NCBI RefSeq assembly: GCF_003473485.1
Contig: NC_053044.1
Span: 30,570,091 to 30,634,090, forward strand
DNA: 64,000 nt
Reading direction: 5' to 3'
DNA from: Medicago truncatula
Taxonomy: Eukaryota; Streptophyta; Magnoliopsida; Fabales; Fabaceae
Shown one piece after another: positions 1-11,137 of the stretch (position 1 is its first letter; each line of letters begins with the position of its first letter). Both the position numbers and the translations under genes were made by a program. The notes beneath the pieces were generated by a model. The model worked only from the letters and a program-made list of their open reading frames with translations. It searched no databases and was not told the DNA's origin.

Positions 1-785
1 CCTATGAAGGAAGAAAGGCATGATCTAACAAGTGGATTTTCTTTTCACTTCATTGACATTTATTTTTTCTTTCTGTTTCTTTATACTTTATCCTATTGAG
101 TGGAAACATTATAATTGTAGTGATTGTATACTCTTACTAGTGAATTTGATTAGATCGGTCATACATCCTTTATCAACTATATCATAGATTTGATTTGTAT
201 CACCTGATCTGGAACGGCATTATAAAACACGATTACAGTGGACTCCATCGGCAACATTTGCTCGTATTTTTTCTCTTGTTATAACCCCAATGACAATTTC
301 AAACCACATGTATGTGTGTGTTTTTGTTACATTGCTACATTACTAGCAATCATTTCGCTCCCAACAACTTCAAAACAGAAGTTATCAACACAAGAAATCA
401 CAACGCGAAGAACTTCAAGACTCAGCTTGAAAGACTTCCAATATAAACATAAGCAATCTGTGGCAACTCCTTGTACTTAGCATCTTGATCACAAAACCCT
501 TTTCTTGTGCCTCACCTTTAAGCTGAAAAATCAATGATAACAAACGCAAATTATTTAAGTAATACATGTGGATAGTCCAATCCAATGCATCAGATCTCAA
601 TTGGTTGGGACACACACCTTAGGCAGTTGATCATAGTGAACATTTTTTTTTGTGCTGTTTAACAGGTTACTCATAACCGGTTCGGTTCTTCCAGTTTTTT
701 CTTATAAATCTTGTATATATTTTGTTGCATCCAATTAATATCACTGAGATTTTACTGTGCTGCCTTAATTAACACAGAAACGTAA
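1..785 (+). repeat. 3' flank module of an F-box gene, copy 1 (gene lies outside the window)
   Basis: This stretch matches the DNA 3' of the F-box gene at 6864-7600 and, more fully, 11138-12775. The shared order is the 'tgaaggaagaaaggcatgat' stretch, the 'tttgatttgtatcacctgat' stretch, the 'cattataa..acgattac' stretch and a later 'ggttcggttcttcc' stretch. An F-box copy therefore probably ends just left of position 1. It lacks the SINE and the CACTA-like piece present in the copy near 12.2-12.5 kb, so it serves as an empty-site reference. The small open frames here (for example 238-480) look like chance. Confidence 0.6.
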
Positions 786-837
786 TGTATATATATAAAT
801 ATAAACTTCAAGTTGAATAATATATATATTATCACTG

Positions 838-1580
838 AAAATGATTCTTAAAATGTTTGAAAACAGTTCCTCTAATATTCTCCACTTCTTCCACCTCACA
901 CCCATTTACCTTGATCTTAACGATATAATTCCATGAAAAAACTTGGAATTAGCATCCGCCTCTCTCAACCAATGTAATCGAGATTGCTGTCATTGGATAC
1001 TTGAGTTTAAGCGATGAAGAGAAAGGAGATTATAGATGGTAAAGAATTAATGCATCTCTTCCAACTCTTCCTCCATTTAATCATGTTTCTCCCCTTTGAC
1101 ATCAAGAGACGAAATTTTATCTTTTACCTCTTGGATTCTTCCTGCCAGTTTCTAATTGTGATTTTGATGCCACTCTTTTAAGCTTGCCTTAATCATCTTT
1201 AATTTTTCCTTTGTAACACATATGCTCCCCACCCCTCCACCTAAAAAGATTGCCATTTTTCCTTGACAAATTGTTGATAACCTGGTAAATCTACCCAGCA
1301 TTTCAACAACCGTTGCAAACATGGACCCAATATCTCTTCGTCAATAATCAACAAAACTGGACAATGATTTGAAACTCTTCTAGGTAACGCCGTTTGTATA
1401 GAATGAGGCCAGATAGTATTCCATTCTTCAGATAAAGGAAAATGGTCCAACCGACTCATCGTTGAACCATCAACACGACACCAGGTAAAACTTATCATAC
1501 ACAAAGGGAGTTCAAAAATAATATTATCATCAATAAAATAATTAAAGCAGGAATAATCCGCATTCCCTTCACTGCACCAT
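838..1580 (-). mobile_element. LINE remnant: endonuclease C-terminus and linker towards reverse transcriptase
   Basis: On the minus strand, 1504-1241 translates to a typical plant LINE ORF2 segment with FTW, SRLDHFPLSEEW, SNHCPVLL and LLKCW..PGY..FV.EKW, the C-terminal part of the endonuclease-phosphatase fold. Continuing to lower coordinates, stop-broken sequence includes WLREADANSKFFH, the usual linker before the reverse transcriptase. No full domain survives, so it is dead. The same segment with a different internal deletion recurs at 7612-8210, so the LINE was inserted before at least one of the local F-box duplications. Confidence 0.75.
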
Positions 1581-1581
1581 C

Positions 1582-2135
1582 TTAATAATTCTCATTGTTC
1601 CTATCCTCCTAGGATAGATTTAATACATGCCGTTGATATCTATATTCATAGAGAACCTTTTATTTCAAGAGTTCGAGTTCAAAGCTTAATCACAAACTGG
1701 ACTCTTTCTTCTTCGGATTTATTTCATCTGACGTTCGATGATTTGTATATGGGTCGCATTCATAACGAGACGTGGTAGGAATATTTGGAAGAGAAGGATC
1801 TAAGGTTGAGTTGGATTGTTATAGATCCAACTCGTAAGCGTGCAGCGAACTTGATTCCTTTCAGTCGCAAACCTTATATGGTTGCCCGATGCGTGTATAG
1901 GTATGATCGATGTGAATATGAGATGCTGTGCGAGAAGGCAATGGCCGGGGAGTACCAAGTACCGATGAAGTGTCAGGTGAGGGTCACTTGCTTCTCTAAT
2001 GCTGATGGGTTGTACTTGAAGAATGTGGCAGTAGGAATGAAGGATATGATCCGCAGAAATATAGTTGGACGGACTCAATGTGTCACCATTCTTCTTAATG
2101 CAATTCAAAATGGCGAGAGGAAGAAATTCGATTAA
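1582..2135 (+). pseudogene. 5'-truncated F-box protein pseudogene (At2g27310-like family)
   Basis: In one frame the sequence matches the C-terminal two thirds of the F-box protein at 10283-11137: LIHAVDIYIH, LRLSWIVIDPTRKRAA, a variable middle, then CVTILLNAIQNGERKKFD and a stop at 2133-2135. The whole F-box domain is missing. Homology begins at about 1582, directly next to LINE sequence. An in-frame TAG at 1776-1778 interrupts the frame just before the open stretch that starts near 1785. Without an F-box it cannot bind SKP1 in the usual way, so I call it a pseudogene. A short transcript reading only the C-terminal domain is possible but unsupported. Confidence 0.75.
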
Positions 2136-3520
2136 CCCAAGAAGAGTTTGTCAAATGCCAGATTGGAGATATTCAAAGAAAAAAAAAACATCATAACTCA
2201 TATATGACAAATAGAAATGGCAAAGCAAATACCAATAAATAGTTAAGTTGCTAACCATATTTGATTCGAGTTACTATTCTTATAGTTGAAGGTTTTGCTA
2301 ATATTCTTTATATAGTGCAAGAACAATGGGTAGAATTTCGTGTCAAGTGGATTTTCTGTTTCTTTATACTATTCTTTTTTCCTATTATTTTACTCTATCC
2401 TATAAAAGGAAACATGTACTGTATACTAGTGATCATACATCCATTCCTTCACTTTTCTTTGTTCTCTCTAGATATACCTCTACGTTGGTCTAGTTTGGAT
2501 TAGCTTCTAGCTTATAAGAAAAGTGTTTAACTCAATATAAGCTTTTGGATGTTTATGGAGAAGTTAAATGAAAAAGTTCCTGATCGATTGAAATGAGTAT
2601 GAGAAGCTAATTTCAATTTATACGAGAAGATGTTGTTTTAAAATAAGTTTTTGCACGATTCGTTTGATAGTTCTTTTTGCAAAAGAACTTCATTGAGAAA
2701 TCTATCCAAAAGCTACCAAAATATTTTAGTTACATGTTTCAAATGCACTCATTGAAGTCTATCCTCACCTTTCACCACTATTGAAGAAGGAACCACATCA
2801 GCTAATGCCAAGACAATACTATCATCACCTCATTCAAAATCACTCAGTTCATCATTAGGTCAATTAGATACTTCTAAGCATAAAACAACTTCACAGGTGA
2901 GTTTATTTCATGTAACAAAGCTGTAAAATTAAATTGGTCTTCTGCTTACAAGTATTGTTGTTGTGTTTACAAGAATCAATTAGCTTTAAACTAATCTTGA
3001 TATTATGAGAATAAAATTGGAGTCTAATGCTTTTGACATTTGGATTCTTTGGTAATACATCAACAATCATATGTTTGATTTGTATCATCCTGATCTAAAA
3101 CATTTGAACTGCTACCCCAAATTTAATTTGTGTTGTTACTAGTTTATAATAATACTTAGTTTTTTAAATAGTAATAGAGAATTGGATTAATCTACTACTA
3201 TATATACCAAGTTAACCTCAAAGATCTAAATGATTTCATGAGATAGAGCATAACATAAATTCTAAATTGTGATGCAATTGTAATTGTAGACGCTATATAA
3301 AGGTATTAGACGTCTCCACAACGGAATTATAACAACAATTACGGTCGACTGCATCGGCTGCATTTGCTCTTGTTTTTCTTCATTTTTTCTACGGTTTGAT
3401 GCATAATTGCAATGACCGTTTCAAACCACAGATGATAACTATGTAAGTGATTGTGTATCTGTGAGCTGTGTTTGAGACTATGGCAATTCCTTTCACTCAA
3501 TTTGCACTAAACATAAAACT
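2136..3520 (+). repeat. 3' flank module of the F-box array, copy 2
   Basis: This follows the pseudogene and aligns in order with the flank of the gene at 10283: 'gatctaaatgatttcatga', 'aaattgtgatgc', a TATA-like 'ctatataaaggt' and 'cggctgcatttgctc'. No gene was seen. The open frames at 2261-2503 and 2903-3088 are low-complexity chance frames. Confidence 0.5.
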
Positions 3521-4149
3521 CAATCGTTACTTTTCTCGTCCAATTTTGGTTTCTTTATGGCCTTGATGCTATTTACGACCCCTCTGCTCATCATCTGATT
3601 AATTGATTCTGGTTATCTTCATATTCAACATTATTTCTGGACTTTTTTACTCAAGCTTCCTTTTCCTTCTCGGTATTTTTAATCCCTCACACGCAAGACC
3701 ATATAATCTCTATTAAGTTCTTTTACTTTTAGTTTCTCAAGCTTCTTCACAATGTCACATTCTGCACTTAAAAACACTATATAAACATATGAACATCAAC
3801 ATTTGCCTATCAGAAATAGAAGAAAAAAAAAGTTGAGTGTCTTCTGGATTTTGGTTTCTTTAAAGATAGTTTCCTTTATTGTTTTCAATCATTGATCAAG
3901 GAATCACATCAAGGAAAATAGCGCTTTGACCAAAGTATGTTGTGCGACATTGCTACAACGCCACTATAACCGCTATTTAGCAATCAATACCTATTGCGGA
4001 AAAAGAGCAATTTATTCAAATTCCACTTCACTATAGCGACTTCATAGCTGCTATTTTTCACCATCAGTTTCCTCGCATGACAACGAATGTGTTTGCATCC
4101 ATAATTTGTAACTATAATTTATGGAAGAAAAATGTGACTACCTAGAGCA
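3521..4149. other. Gene-free AT-rich spacer
   Basis: No coding frame, RNA gene or clear element end was recognised. A patch near 3940-4060 with 'gccactataaccgcta' and 'cactatagcgactt' resembles common degraded dispersed repeats. Confidence 0.4.
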
Positions 4150-4860
4150 ACAACAAGTCCCTATCAAGATTCTTCTGCAAGAGTGAGGTCAACCAGACAT
4201 ACCGGAAGACAACTTGAAGAGAAAAGTTGACATCCTTCCGAAAAGCTTGAGGACCGTCAAATTTGAGAGCATGCTTTCCAACATCAGCTGGGTTTTCCGT
4301 TGAAATTCCTCACCATCTATGGATAAGATGCCAAATACTGCCAAAAAATTATCACCTAATTAGAAACAAATGATTAATTGTTTCCGCCTTGTTGCATCCT
4401 CCGAAGCATAGATTCGAGCCTAGAAGCACCACTTCACGATGAAGCTGATTATTCTCCGTTGGAATCCCCTCAATATCACTTTGATAGCTTCAACAATCTT
4501 TTCCACCTCCATGCATTTAGAAGAAAAAAATAGCCACATTCCGAGATTCTCGGATTTTAAGTTGTTGCATGTCAAATAAACATTAGGCCTTTTCGGTGTT
4601 TTTGTTTGAAGAAGACGTAAAATGGTATAGGAAAGATAACATTTCCAGGGAGAATCATCCATGTTTCAATCCAATTAAAAATTGAATACCAAACCTTACC
4701 GATAAAACAACATCTAAAAAATAGATGATCTTCCACCTCTAGTTTTCTTGGACACCACACACAATATAAACTAACCTCATCCAACAATGGTCCTCTTCAA
4801 TTGGGTAGAAAGTCTTCCAAAAATTAATTGTCAATAGAAGATTTGAATTTTTGAGACGCC
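4150..4860 (-). mobile_element. LINE remnant: zinc-binding domain after reverse transcriptase (zf-RVT)
   Basis: The minus-strand frame at 4787-4572 reads CVWCPRKLEVEDHLFFRCCF then GKVWYSIFNW, the Cys-Cys..His..Cys pattern of the zf-RVT domain downstream of plant LINE reverse transcriptases. The following minus sequence continues with broken pieces of the same C-terminal region (an HATT motif, KCMEVEKIVEAIKVI). Frameshifts and stops are frequent, so it is inactive. The limit below about 4400 is uncertain. Confidence 0.65.
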
Positions 4861-4880
4861 AAACTATATATTCCAACTAC

Positions 4881-5030
4881 CCTTAGAATGTGTTTGGATG
4901 GGGGAATGTTTTAAGGGAATTCAACTACTTTAAGTTGAATTCTATTGTTTGAATTCACCTCAAAGTAGTTGAATTCCCTCAAAACATTACATTCCCTCAA
5001 AACATCCCCCCATCCAAACACACTCTTAGG
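4881..5030. mobile_element. Small foldback MITE
   Basis: The sequence is a near-complete hairpin. The left arm begins 'ccttagaatgtgtttggatg' and the right arm, reversed, begins 'cctaagagtgtgtttggatg'; both continue through 'gggaattcaactactt' to a short loop. The right arm carries a small internal duplication of 'acattccctcaaa'. No clear target-site duplication was seen, so the superfamily is unassigned. Confidence 0.65.
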
Positions 5031-5109
5031 CTTCCAAATACCCTTAGGCCCCTACGGGTAGCCACACTCAAAACCGTACGAGAAAGAAGCTTGACAATCA
5101 AAGCAACTA

Positions 5110-5715
5110 CGCATGACAATGAGGCGAGGGGACATGTTTTTCATTCCCCATCCCCATACCTTATTCTCATATACTTATTTGTTACCCTACCCATACCCAA
5201 CGGGGATGAGAAATCGATACCCATTCTCGACGGGTACGGGTATCCCTGCCCTATCTCTATCCTCGCAGTGGATAATTTATTTGTTATAAAAATAAAAGTA
5301 TTTTCATCCCCGAGCACAATGTTATAATGCATTATCTAACAAAGAGATGATGCGATTGATGGTTATGGTGATTGAGAAGAGAGAGGCCGAGAGTGTGAGA
5401 TATGGAAGGAGAAAGAGAGAACTAAGATAAGTGAGTGTCATCTGAAAGACTGATACTCTAACTGTGTGAGTGAAATGATTTATGATTTTGGTTTCTATTT
5501 ATATAAAATGGGTAATAAATTGAAATTCTACATTCAGGGTGAGTTTGGGTATGGGTTCAATGGGTACCTATATCACTGTTATCCGTCCCGTACCCATGTT
5601 TGAAATTGGAGAAAACTCAAACTCATACCCAAACCCAATCAAATCCGATAAAACCCGTCAAATTAGATTTAGTTCGGGCGGTACCCTCATACATGGGTTT
5701 TGTTGGCATGCTTCA
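5110..5715. repeat. Degraded dispersed repeat rich in GGGTA/TACCC motifs
   Basis: Both ends carry repeated 'tacccatacccaacgggga' type sequence, inverted relative to each other (5140-5260 and 5530-5700). The middle is AT-rich with no gene. The short open frames inside translate these motifs and are not convincing. The pattern suits a non-autonomous DNA transposon, but its termini were not resolved. Confidence 0.35.
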
Positions 5716-5992
5716 AAGCAACATAGAAAGAATTCACCGAGAAGACTTTTGAGGTAAGTTTGGTTTTTGAAGGAACTTTTGGATAAGTTTGTTTTCTACC
5801 AATCTTTTTTAGAATCACATTAATAATATAATTTACTAGTAGCCTTTAATTAAAAAAATACCAATAAACCTAGTTGTATTCCCTTCTTAAACCTAAGTTT
5901 AAAACAAAACATGCGTTTCCACCGCAACAAATAACTTAAAACCCTTAGCTTCCTCAAAACAATTTCATCGTTCACCCACCCACCCACCCACC

Positions 5993-6721
5993 ATGAGCAT
6001 GGGTATCTTCTGTTCGTTGGATCCAGATATTATTCGTGCCCACATCCTGCCCCGCCTCGATGGCACAACCTTAACCATATTATCCTGTGTATCTTCAGAA
6101 CTCCGCCACATGATCTGCAACAACGAAGATCTATGGCGGAACATATGCACTTCAACATGGCCTTCTTTGCTATTGGATCCCATAGCTAACAACGTCATCT
6201 CCACTTTTCCCGGTGGTTACCGTTCCTTCTTCTCCTTCAACCATCACAATAATAATTCTTACTCTTGGTATCTTTTTGCAGAATTAATCCACACCATTGA
6301 TATCTACTTACATGGAGAACCTTTGCTTTCAAGAGTTTTAGTTGGCTGCCTAACTACAGAGAATACTACTCTTATTTATGACTCCACATTGGGCCCAACA
6401 ATTCACATTCCGTTAAAGGAGGGGTGGTTTGATTATTTGACAAAGAATTTGACGTTGAGTTGGATAGTTATCGATCCAACTCGTAAGTGTGCAGTGGACT
6501 TGTTTCATTCTTATCGCAACCCTTTGTGGTTTACAGGATCTAGCGGGGGTAGAAATATGATACAGTTTGGGATTGGAATGACAAGGAAAGGCCAACTATG
6601 GCCGAAGATGGATATTTGTAAATTGGAGCTCACGTTTGACTGTAAGGGTTGTAACGACGTCGATGGAGATTGGTTGCAATTGCATTTGAGGAGAGTAGTG
6701 ATGGTAAATCGTAATGCATGA
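5993..6721 (+). CDS. F-box protein, At2g27310-like, C-terminally shortened
   Basis: A single-exon gene of 242 residues. Residues 8-45 form an F-box (IIRAHILPRLDGTTL, LSCVSSELRHM, EDLWRNIC), followed by STWPSLL and FPGGYRSFF, the layout of the plant At2g27310-like F-box family. Family members are inferred to bind SKP1 in an SCF ubiquitin ligase; the substrate is unknown. The C-terminal domain keeps LSWIVIDPTRK, but the protein ends after LHLRRV. The paralogue at 10283 continues for about 50 more residues, including the conserved TILLNAI..GERKKFE end. The start is the ATG after the 'cacccacc' run, in the same place as in the paralogue. The paralogue's TATA box is not conserved here. It may be expressed, but decay has probably begun. 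Confidence 0.8.
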   Translation: MSMGIFCSLDPDIIRAHILPRLDGTTLTILSCVSSELRHMICNNEDLWRNICTSTWPSLLLDPIANNVISTFPGGYRSFFSFNHHNNNSYSWYLFAELIHTIDIYLHGEPLLSRVLVGCLTTENTTLIYDSTLGPTIHIPLKEGWFDYLTKNLTLSWIVIDPTRKCAVDLFHSYRNPLWFTGSSGGRNMIQFGIGMTRKGQLWPKMDICKLELTFDCKGCNDVDGDWLQLHLRRVVMVNRNA

Positions 6722-7611
6722 TATCCAGTTGCATGTTAAAAAAAAAATTGAGTGGTTGATTGATGTTTTGCTAATATTCTTCCCTAGATATGTTGAAGGT
6801 TGGTTGAATAAATCATGTTTTATGGACTTTCTACTCATTTTGATGTCAAATTTGTTAGCTTATATGAAGGAAGAAGAAAGGCATGATCTAACAAGTGACT
6901 TTTCTTTTCACTTCATTCATTGACATTTATTTTTTCCTTCTGTTTCTTTATATTAAATTGCATTTTTGGTCCTTAACTATTAACTATTTAGGCAGTATCG
7001 CTTTGGTCCCTTAATTAAAATTTGATTTATTTTGGTTCCTTAACTTCTCTCCGTTACACATTTTGATTATTTCCGTTAGTTTTAATTCAAAAATGTTAGG
7101 TTTTCTTCATTTTCTTCTGGAATTTTTCTGGGATTCTTATTGTTGAAGATTGATGAAGATGATATGAAGATGAAAAAGACGAGAAGAATATGAAGGAAAA
7201 CTATAAGAACAGGTTTCATCAATTATATCAACATATAATTGTAGTGATTTCATCAACTATATCGATCATAGATTTGATTTGTATCACCTGATCTGGAACA
7301 TTTGACCTGTTATGACAAGTTTCATTTGTGTTCTTATCAATTTACAATAATATTAAGTTTGTTTAATTGCGATAAAAAAAGTACATTAACCAACTATACA
7401 TACGAAGTTTACATCAAAGATCTAAATGATTTCATGAATGAAAAAAAAAAATGCGTAACTGTAAATTTTAAACTTAAATTCTAAATTGTGACGCAAATGT
7501 AATTGTGAATTGAATGTAAAGGTTTTAGAGGTCTCCACAACGGCATTATAACCACGATTACGTGGATTCCATTGGCTACATTTTATCGTATTTTTCCGCA
7601 TATATTAATAT
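6722..7611 (+). repeat. 3' flank module of the F-box array, copy 3, with an inserted repeat fragment
   Basis: 6864-6950 and 7235-7600 match the flanks at 1-270 and 11580-11900. Between them (about 6955-7110) lies 'gcatttttggtccttaact' and 'ctttggtcccttaatta', sequence typical of the ends of legume Mutator-like or foldback repeats. No gene was seen. Confidence 0.5.
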
Positions 7612-8210
7612 CACTGAAAATGATTCTTAAAATGTTTAAAAACAGCTCCTCTAATATTCTCCACTCCTTCAACCTCACACTAATTTACTTTAATATTAAT
7701 GATAGAATTAGCACTCCTCCTAAAAGCCATTAATATTCCGTAATGATAGAATTAGCATCTCTTCCAAAAAGATTTCCATTTTTCCTTGACCAATTGATGT
7801 AAATTCTCTTCGTCAATAATCAACAAAACTGGACAATGATTTGCAGTTAACGATCCAACCGACTCATTTTTGAACCATCACCACATTACCAGGTAAAACT
7901 TCCCCCACACAAAGGGAGATCAAAAAGAATATTATCATCAATAAAATAATTAAAGCATGAATAATCCTCATGCTGACTTGCATTGAAATCTCCATCCACA
8001 CAATCTAGACCACAACTCTTGCTTCCTTTCGCTATCACAAGAAGTATACACATTTGCAATAGAAAACACAGTCCCACTTTTCAAGAACCACCCTTGAATG
8101 ATCAAAACATGTTCAAAACTTCTTGTGACCCAAACCTCCACACCAACAAAATCCCACCAATAAAAAAACCTATAATCTGATTGGATCCCAAAAAAGATTG
8201 ACAAACTCAT
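7612..8210 (-). mobile_element. LINE remnant: endonuclease domain, internally deleted
   Basis: Minus frames at 8210-7968 and 8077-7886 read broken endonuclease segments: FEHVLIIQGWFLKSG, FSIANVYTSCDSERKQELWSRL, then DGDFNASQHED and DLPLCGGSFTW. Frameshifts separate them. The part at 7612-7860 matches 838-1440, so this is a second copy of the LINE carried by the F-box duplications, retaining more of the 5' endonuclease but lacking most of the linker. Confidence 0.7.
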
Positions 8211-8254
8211 ATGAAATGTATTTATTAATTAGATTTTTTTATTAATAATTTTTT

Positions 8255-9026
8255 GAGTAAATTACACTCCCCTCCCTTCAAAGATGCTTGAATTACACTC
8301 TCCTCCCCTCTTATGTTAAAATATACACTCATCTCCCTTGAAAAGTAAAGTTGAATACTCCCCTCCCTTATGAGAAGCTTGAATTTCAACCCCCTCCCTT
8401 AATAATTAAATATACACTACACTTCAATCTATTTTAACATAATTAAATATTTTTATAATATATACTAATTTTGAATCACAATTTAAGAAACAAAAATTCA
8501 TTTTTTTTATAATTTAAATGTCAGTTATAATCAAGATTAAATATTTTGTTATTAATTTTATAATTTGGAGTATAAAATTCACATTTAAATAAGCATTACT
8601 TAATTGACTTTAGTTATTTTTCATATATTTTAATTTTATTTTGGGTTGTTTCATATGTTATAATAGGGTTTAAATTTACATATTAATGAAAATGTGAATA
8701 AAAAATAGAAAGAAAAAAAAAATATGTATTCAAATTTTGATTTTATTAAAATGAACATGTAATACTATTTTTCTTCAAAGTGCATATGTTAGACCATTTT
8801 TTTGCTAGATTATTATAAAAAAAAATAAAAAAATTATTGAGGGAGTAAAGCGTAGATTTTAACATAAAAAAGGAGGGGAATGTAATTCAAGCTTCTCTCA
8901 AGGGAGGGGAGTGAAATATTTTCTAATATGTTTTGAATAATAGGGGAGGGAAGTGTATATTTTAATATAAGAGGGGAGGGGAGTGTAATTCAAGCATCTT
9001 TGAGGGGAGGGGAGTGTAATTTACTC
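8255..9026. mobile_element. Mutator-like non-autonomous element with long terminal inverted repeats and 9-bp target duplication
   Basis: The left end starts 'gagtaaattacactcccctc' and the right end is its reverse complement ending 'gtgtaatttactc'. The arms pair over roughly 150-190 bases (8255 to about 8410, and about 8840 to 9026). The flanks are the direct repeats TAATTTTTT at 8246-8254 and 9027-9035. Nine-base duplications with long inverted repeats are the hallmark of Mutator-like elements. The interior (8410-8840) is AT-rich with no coding frame, so it would need transposase in trans. The duplication is T-rich, which weakens it slightly. Confidence 0.75.
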
Positions 9027-9035
9027 TAATTTTTT

Positions 9036-10135
9036 TTATACTAAATATTAAAACAATTTTCATTTTTCATTGCATTACCTAAAAAGAAAAACTCATATGA
9101 GGATAATTCTACTGCAGATGAGATAAAAAAAAACACATATATTATATAACTTATTTTAAGTAAATGTAAATTAATATAGGGCTAGTTTGTTACTGATTGA
9201 AAAAAATTATTTTGACATTCAATTATTTTGAAGATTATTTTGATATTTCTAATAAAAAAAGAAGAATATTCAATTTGGTGTTTGTTTATCGTATTAAAAA
9301 CCACAAGTTAAAAAAATAATTTAGTTTGTTTGGATACAACTCTTTAAAAGTGATTTTCGTAGCAAAATCATCTTCATCTTTTTATGCTTATTTTCTCTGC
9401 TCTAAAAAAATTATTTTTGAAAAGTTACTTAACAACTTTTCATTTGAAGTTGTTTTATATTACTTGTAGATTCTGTTTTTTTAGGAAAACTATAACGAAC
9501 AGATACATGACTCTTTAAATTGATTTTATGTAAAAATAAGTGATTTTGTTTCTTATAAAAAGTTATAAAAAATGATCTCATAGGGTTCGTTTGTTACAAA
9601 TCCATGGAATTCCAACGAGACTTTCCTAGGGAAGAATTTGTTCCTCGTTAAAAATATGTTTTTCGGAGGACCATTTTCCTTGTTATACCTGTGTCAAAAT
9701 ATCTGTGTAGGCACAATTTTTTATGTCAATTTCCGATGAAAATCCGAGGAACTCTTTCCTCACCATGCAACAGCAGAGACATGTGGCAAGAGCACGCATT
9801 TTCAAGCTGCATTCCGAGGAAGATGTTCATTCGATTGATTATATTCATACATTCCTTCCTTCACTTTTTGAAAGATTCTTTTGATATTTCATTTTGCATA
9901 ATAACTTCTTTGAGAAGTTTATCCAAAATAGAAAGAGAAGTTTATCTTGTGTATTATTGTCTCTAGACTGAAAAAAAATACAAATAGAAAAAGAAGTTTA
10001 TCTTGTGTATTAATTTTGAGATCTTGTACCAAAAAAATTATTTGGATCAAATATTTTTAAAATTAGTCATCTAAACCTACTGATCATGTGTAATTGTTTC
10101 TTTGGCTCAAATGAATTTTCTTTTCAAACCCGATC
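9036..10135. other. Gene-free AT-rich spacer upstream of the main F-box gene
   Basis: No gene was recognised. The open frame at 9691-9966 starts at a non-ATG codon and overlaps low-complexity sequence. The stretch at 9825-9935 ('attcgattgattatattcat' onward) also recurs at 11218-11320 downstream of the gene, so short flank duplication exists on both sides. Confidence 0.4.
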
Positions 10136-10141
10136 CACAAC

Positions 10142-10149
10142 TATAAATA
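10142..10149 (+). promoter_or_regulatory. TATA box of the F-box gene
   Basis: TATAAATA lies about 135 bases before the ATG at 10283. Downstream are 'taaccctaaacc' and 'aaccctagcc' telo-box-like motifs, common in plant 5' leaders. Confidence 0.5.
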
Positions 10150-10282
10150 CCAATACCCCTAATCCTTCATTAACCCTAAACCAAAACATGAGTTTCCACC
10201 GCTGTACAAACATAAAGCCCTAGCTCGTTCATAAAATAAAACCCTAGCCTTCTCAAAACAATTATTCACCCAATCAATCACC

Positions 10283-11137
10283 ATGAGAATGAATATCTTC
10301 AGTAGGTTAGATACAGACATCATTCATACCCACATCCTTCCCCGTCTCGACGGCACAACCTTAACCGTCTTATCCTCTGTGTGTTCAGAACTTCGTCACA
10401 TGATTTGCCACAGCAACGAAGATCTATGGCGGAACATATGCACCTCAACGTGGCCTTCTTTGCTGTTGGATCCTATCGTTCACAACGTTATCTCTACTTT
10501 CCCTGGAGGTTACCGTTCCTTCTTCTCGGACGCCTTCCCTTCCCTTCACAACCATAAAAATAATAATTCTTACCGTTTCTATCCTCCTACAACAGAATTA
10601 ATCCATGTCGTTGATGTGTTCGTACATGGAAAGCCTTTGTTTTCAAGAGTTCTAGTTGAACACTTAAACACAAACAACTTTCCTTATTTTTCCCGGAATA
10701 TATTTGATGTGAAGTTTGATTATTCAAATTTGGATCACATTCATTTTCTGGTAAACGAGGAGTACAATGAATATTTGCAAGAAAATTTGAGGTTGAGTTG
10801 GGTTGTTATCGATCCAACTCGAAAGCGTGCAGCAAAGTTGTTTTGTTCTAGTGTCGAACCTCTCTCTGTTATACCATGGTTGAATCACTATGAGGTGGTT
10901 TATGCCATGGTGATGGCGGGGGAGAGCCAAGTAAGGACGAAGATGATCAACTGTGTGGTGAGGGTTTTTTGTTTCTTTAATGAAGATGAGTTGCACCTGA
11001 GAAGAGTGCTATCTAGAATGGAGGATGTGGACGGATGTCTTGTCGGAGTGGAGCAAGGCGTAACCATTCTCCTTAATGCAATTCATTACGGAGAAAGGAA
11101 GAAATTTGAAACATCATACTTTGATATGATAGATTGA
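10283..11137 (+). CDS. F-box protein, At2g27310-like (best-preserved copy of the array)
   Basis: An intronless gene of 284 residues. The F-box is at about residues 8-48 (IIHTHILPRLDGTTL, LSSVCSELRHMI, EDLWRNIC), then STWPSLLLDP and FPGGYRSFF. The C-terminal domain carries LSWVVIDPTRKRAA near residue 170 and ends with GVTILLNAIHYGERKKFE. This matches the At2g27310-like F-box family. The expected role is substrate recognition in an SCF E3 ubiquitin ligase; the target cannot be predicted. The ATG sits in a good plant context (tcaccATGAG) and a TATA box lies about 135 bases upstream. It is the only one of the visible copies with a complete domain layout, an intact end and a TATA box. Confidence 0.88.
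   Translation: MRMNIFSRLDTDIIHTHILPRLDGTTLTVLSSVCSELRHMICHSNEDLWRNICTSTWPSLLLDPIVHNVISTFPGGYRSFFSDAFPSLHNHKNNNSYRFYPPTTELIHVVDVFVHGKPLFSRVLVEHLNTNNFPYFSRNIFDVKFDYSNLDHIHFLVNEEYNEYLQENLRLSWVVIDPTRKRAAKLFCSSVEPLSVIPWLNHYEVVYAMVMAGESQVRTKMINCVVRVFCFFNEDELHLRRVLSRMEDVDGCLVGVEQGVTILLNAIHYGERKKFETSYFDMID

Noticed and set aside
5091-5327. Frame rich in Pro, Gly and Tyr
   Set aside because: It translates the GGGTA-type repeat motif, and both strands are open because of the repeat.
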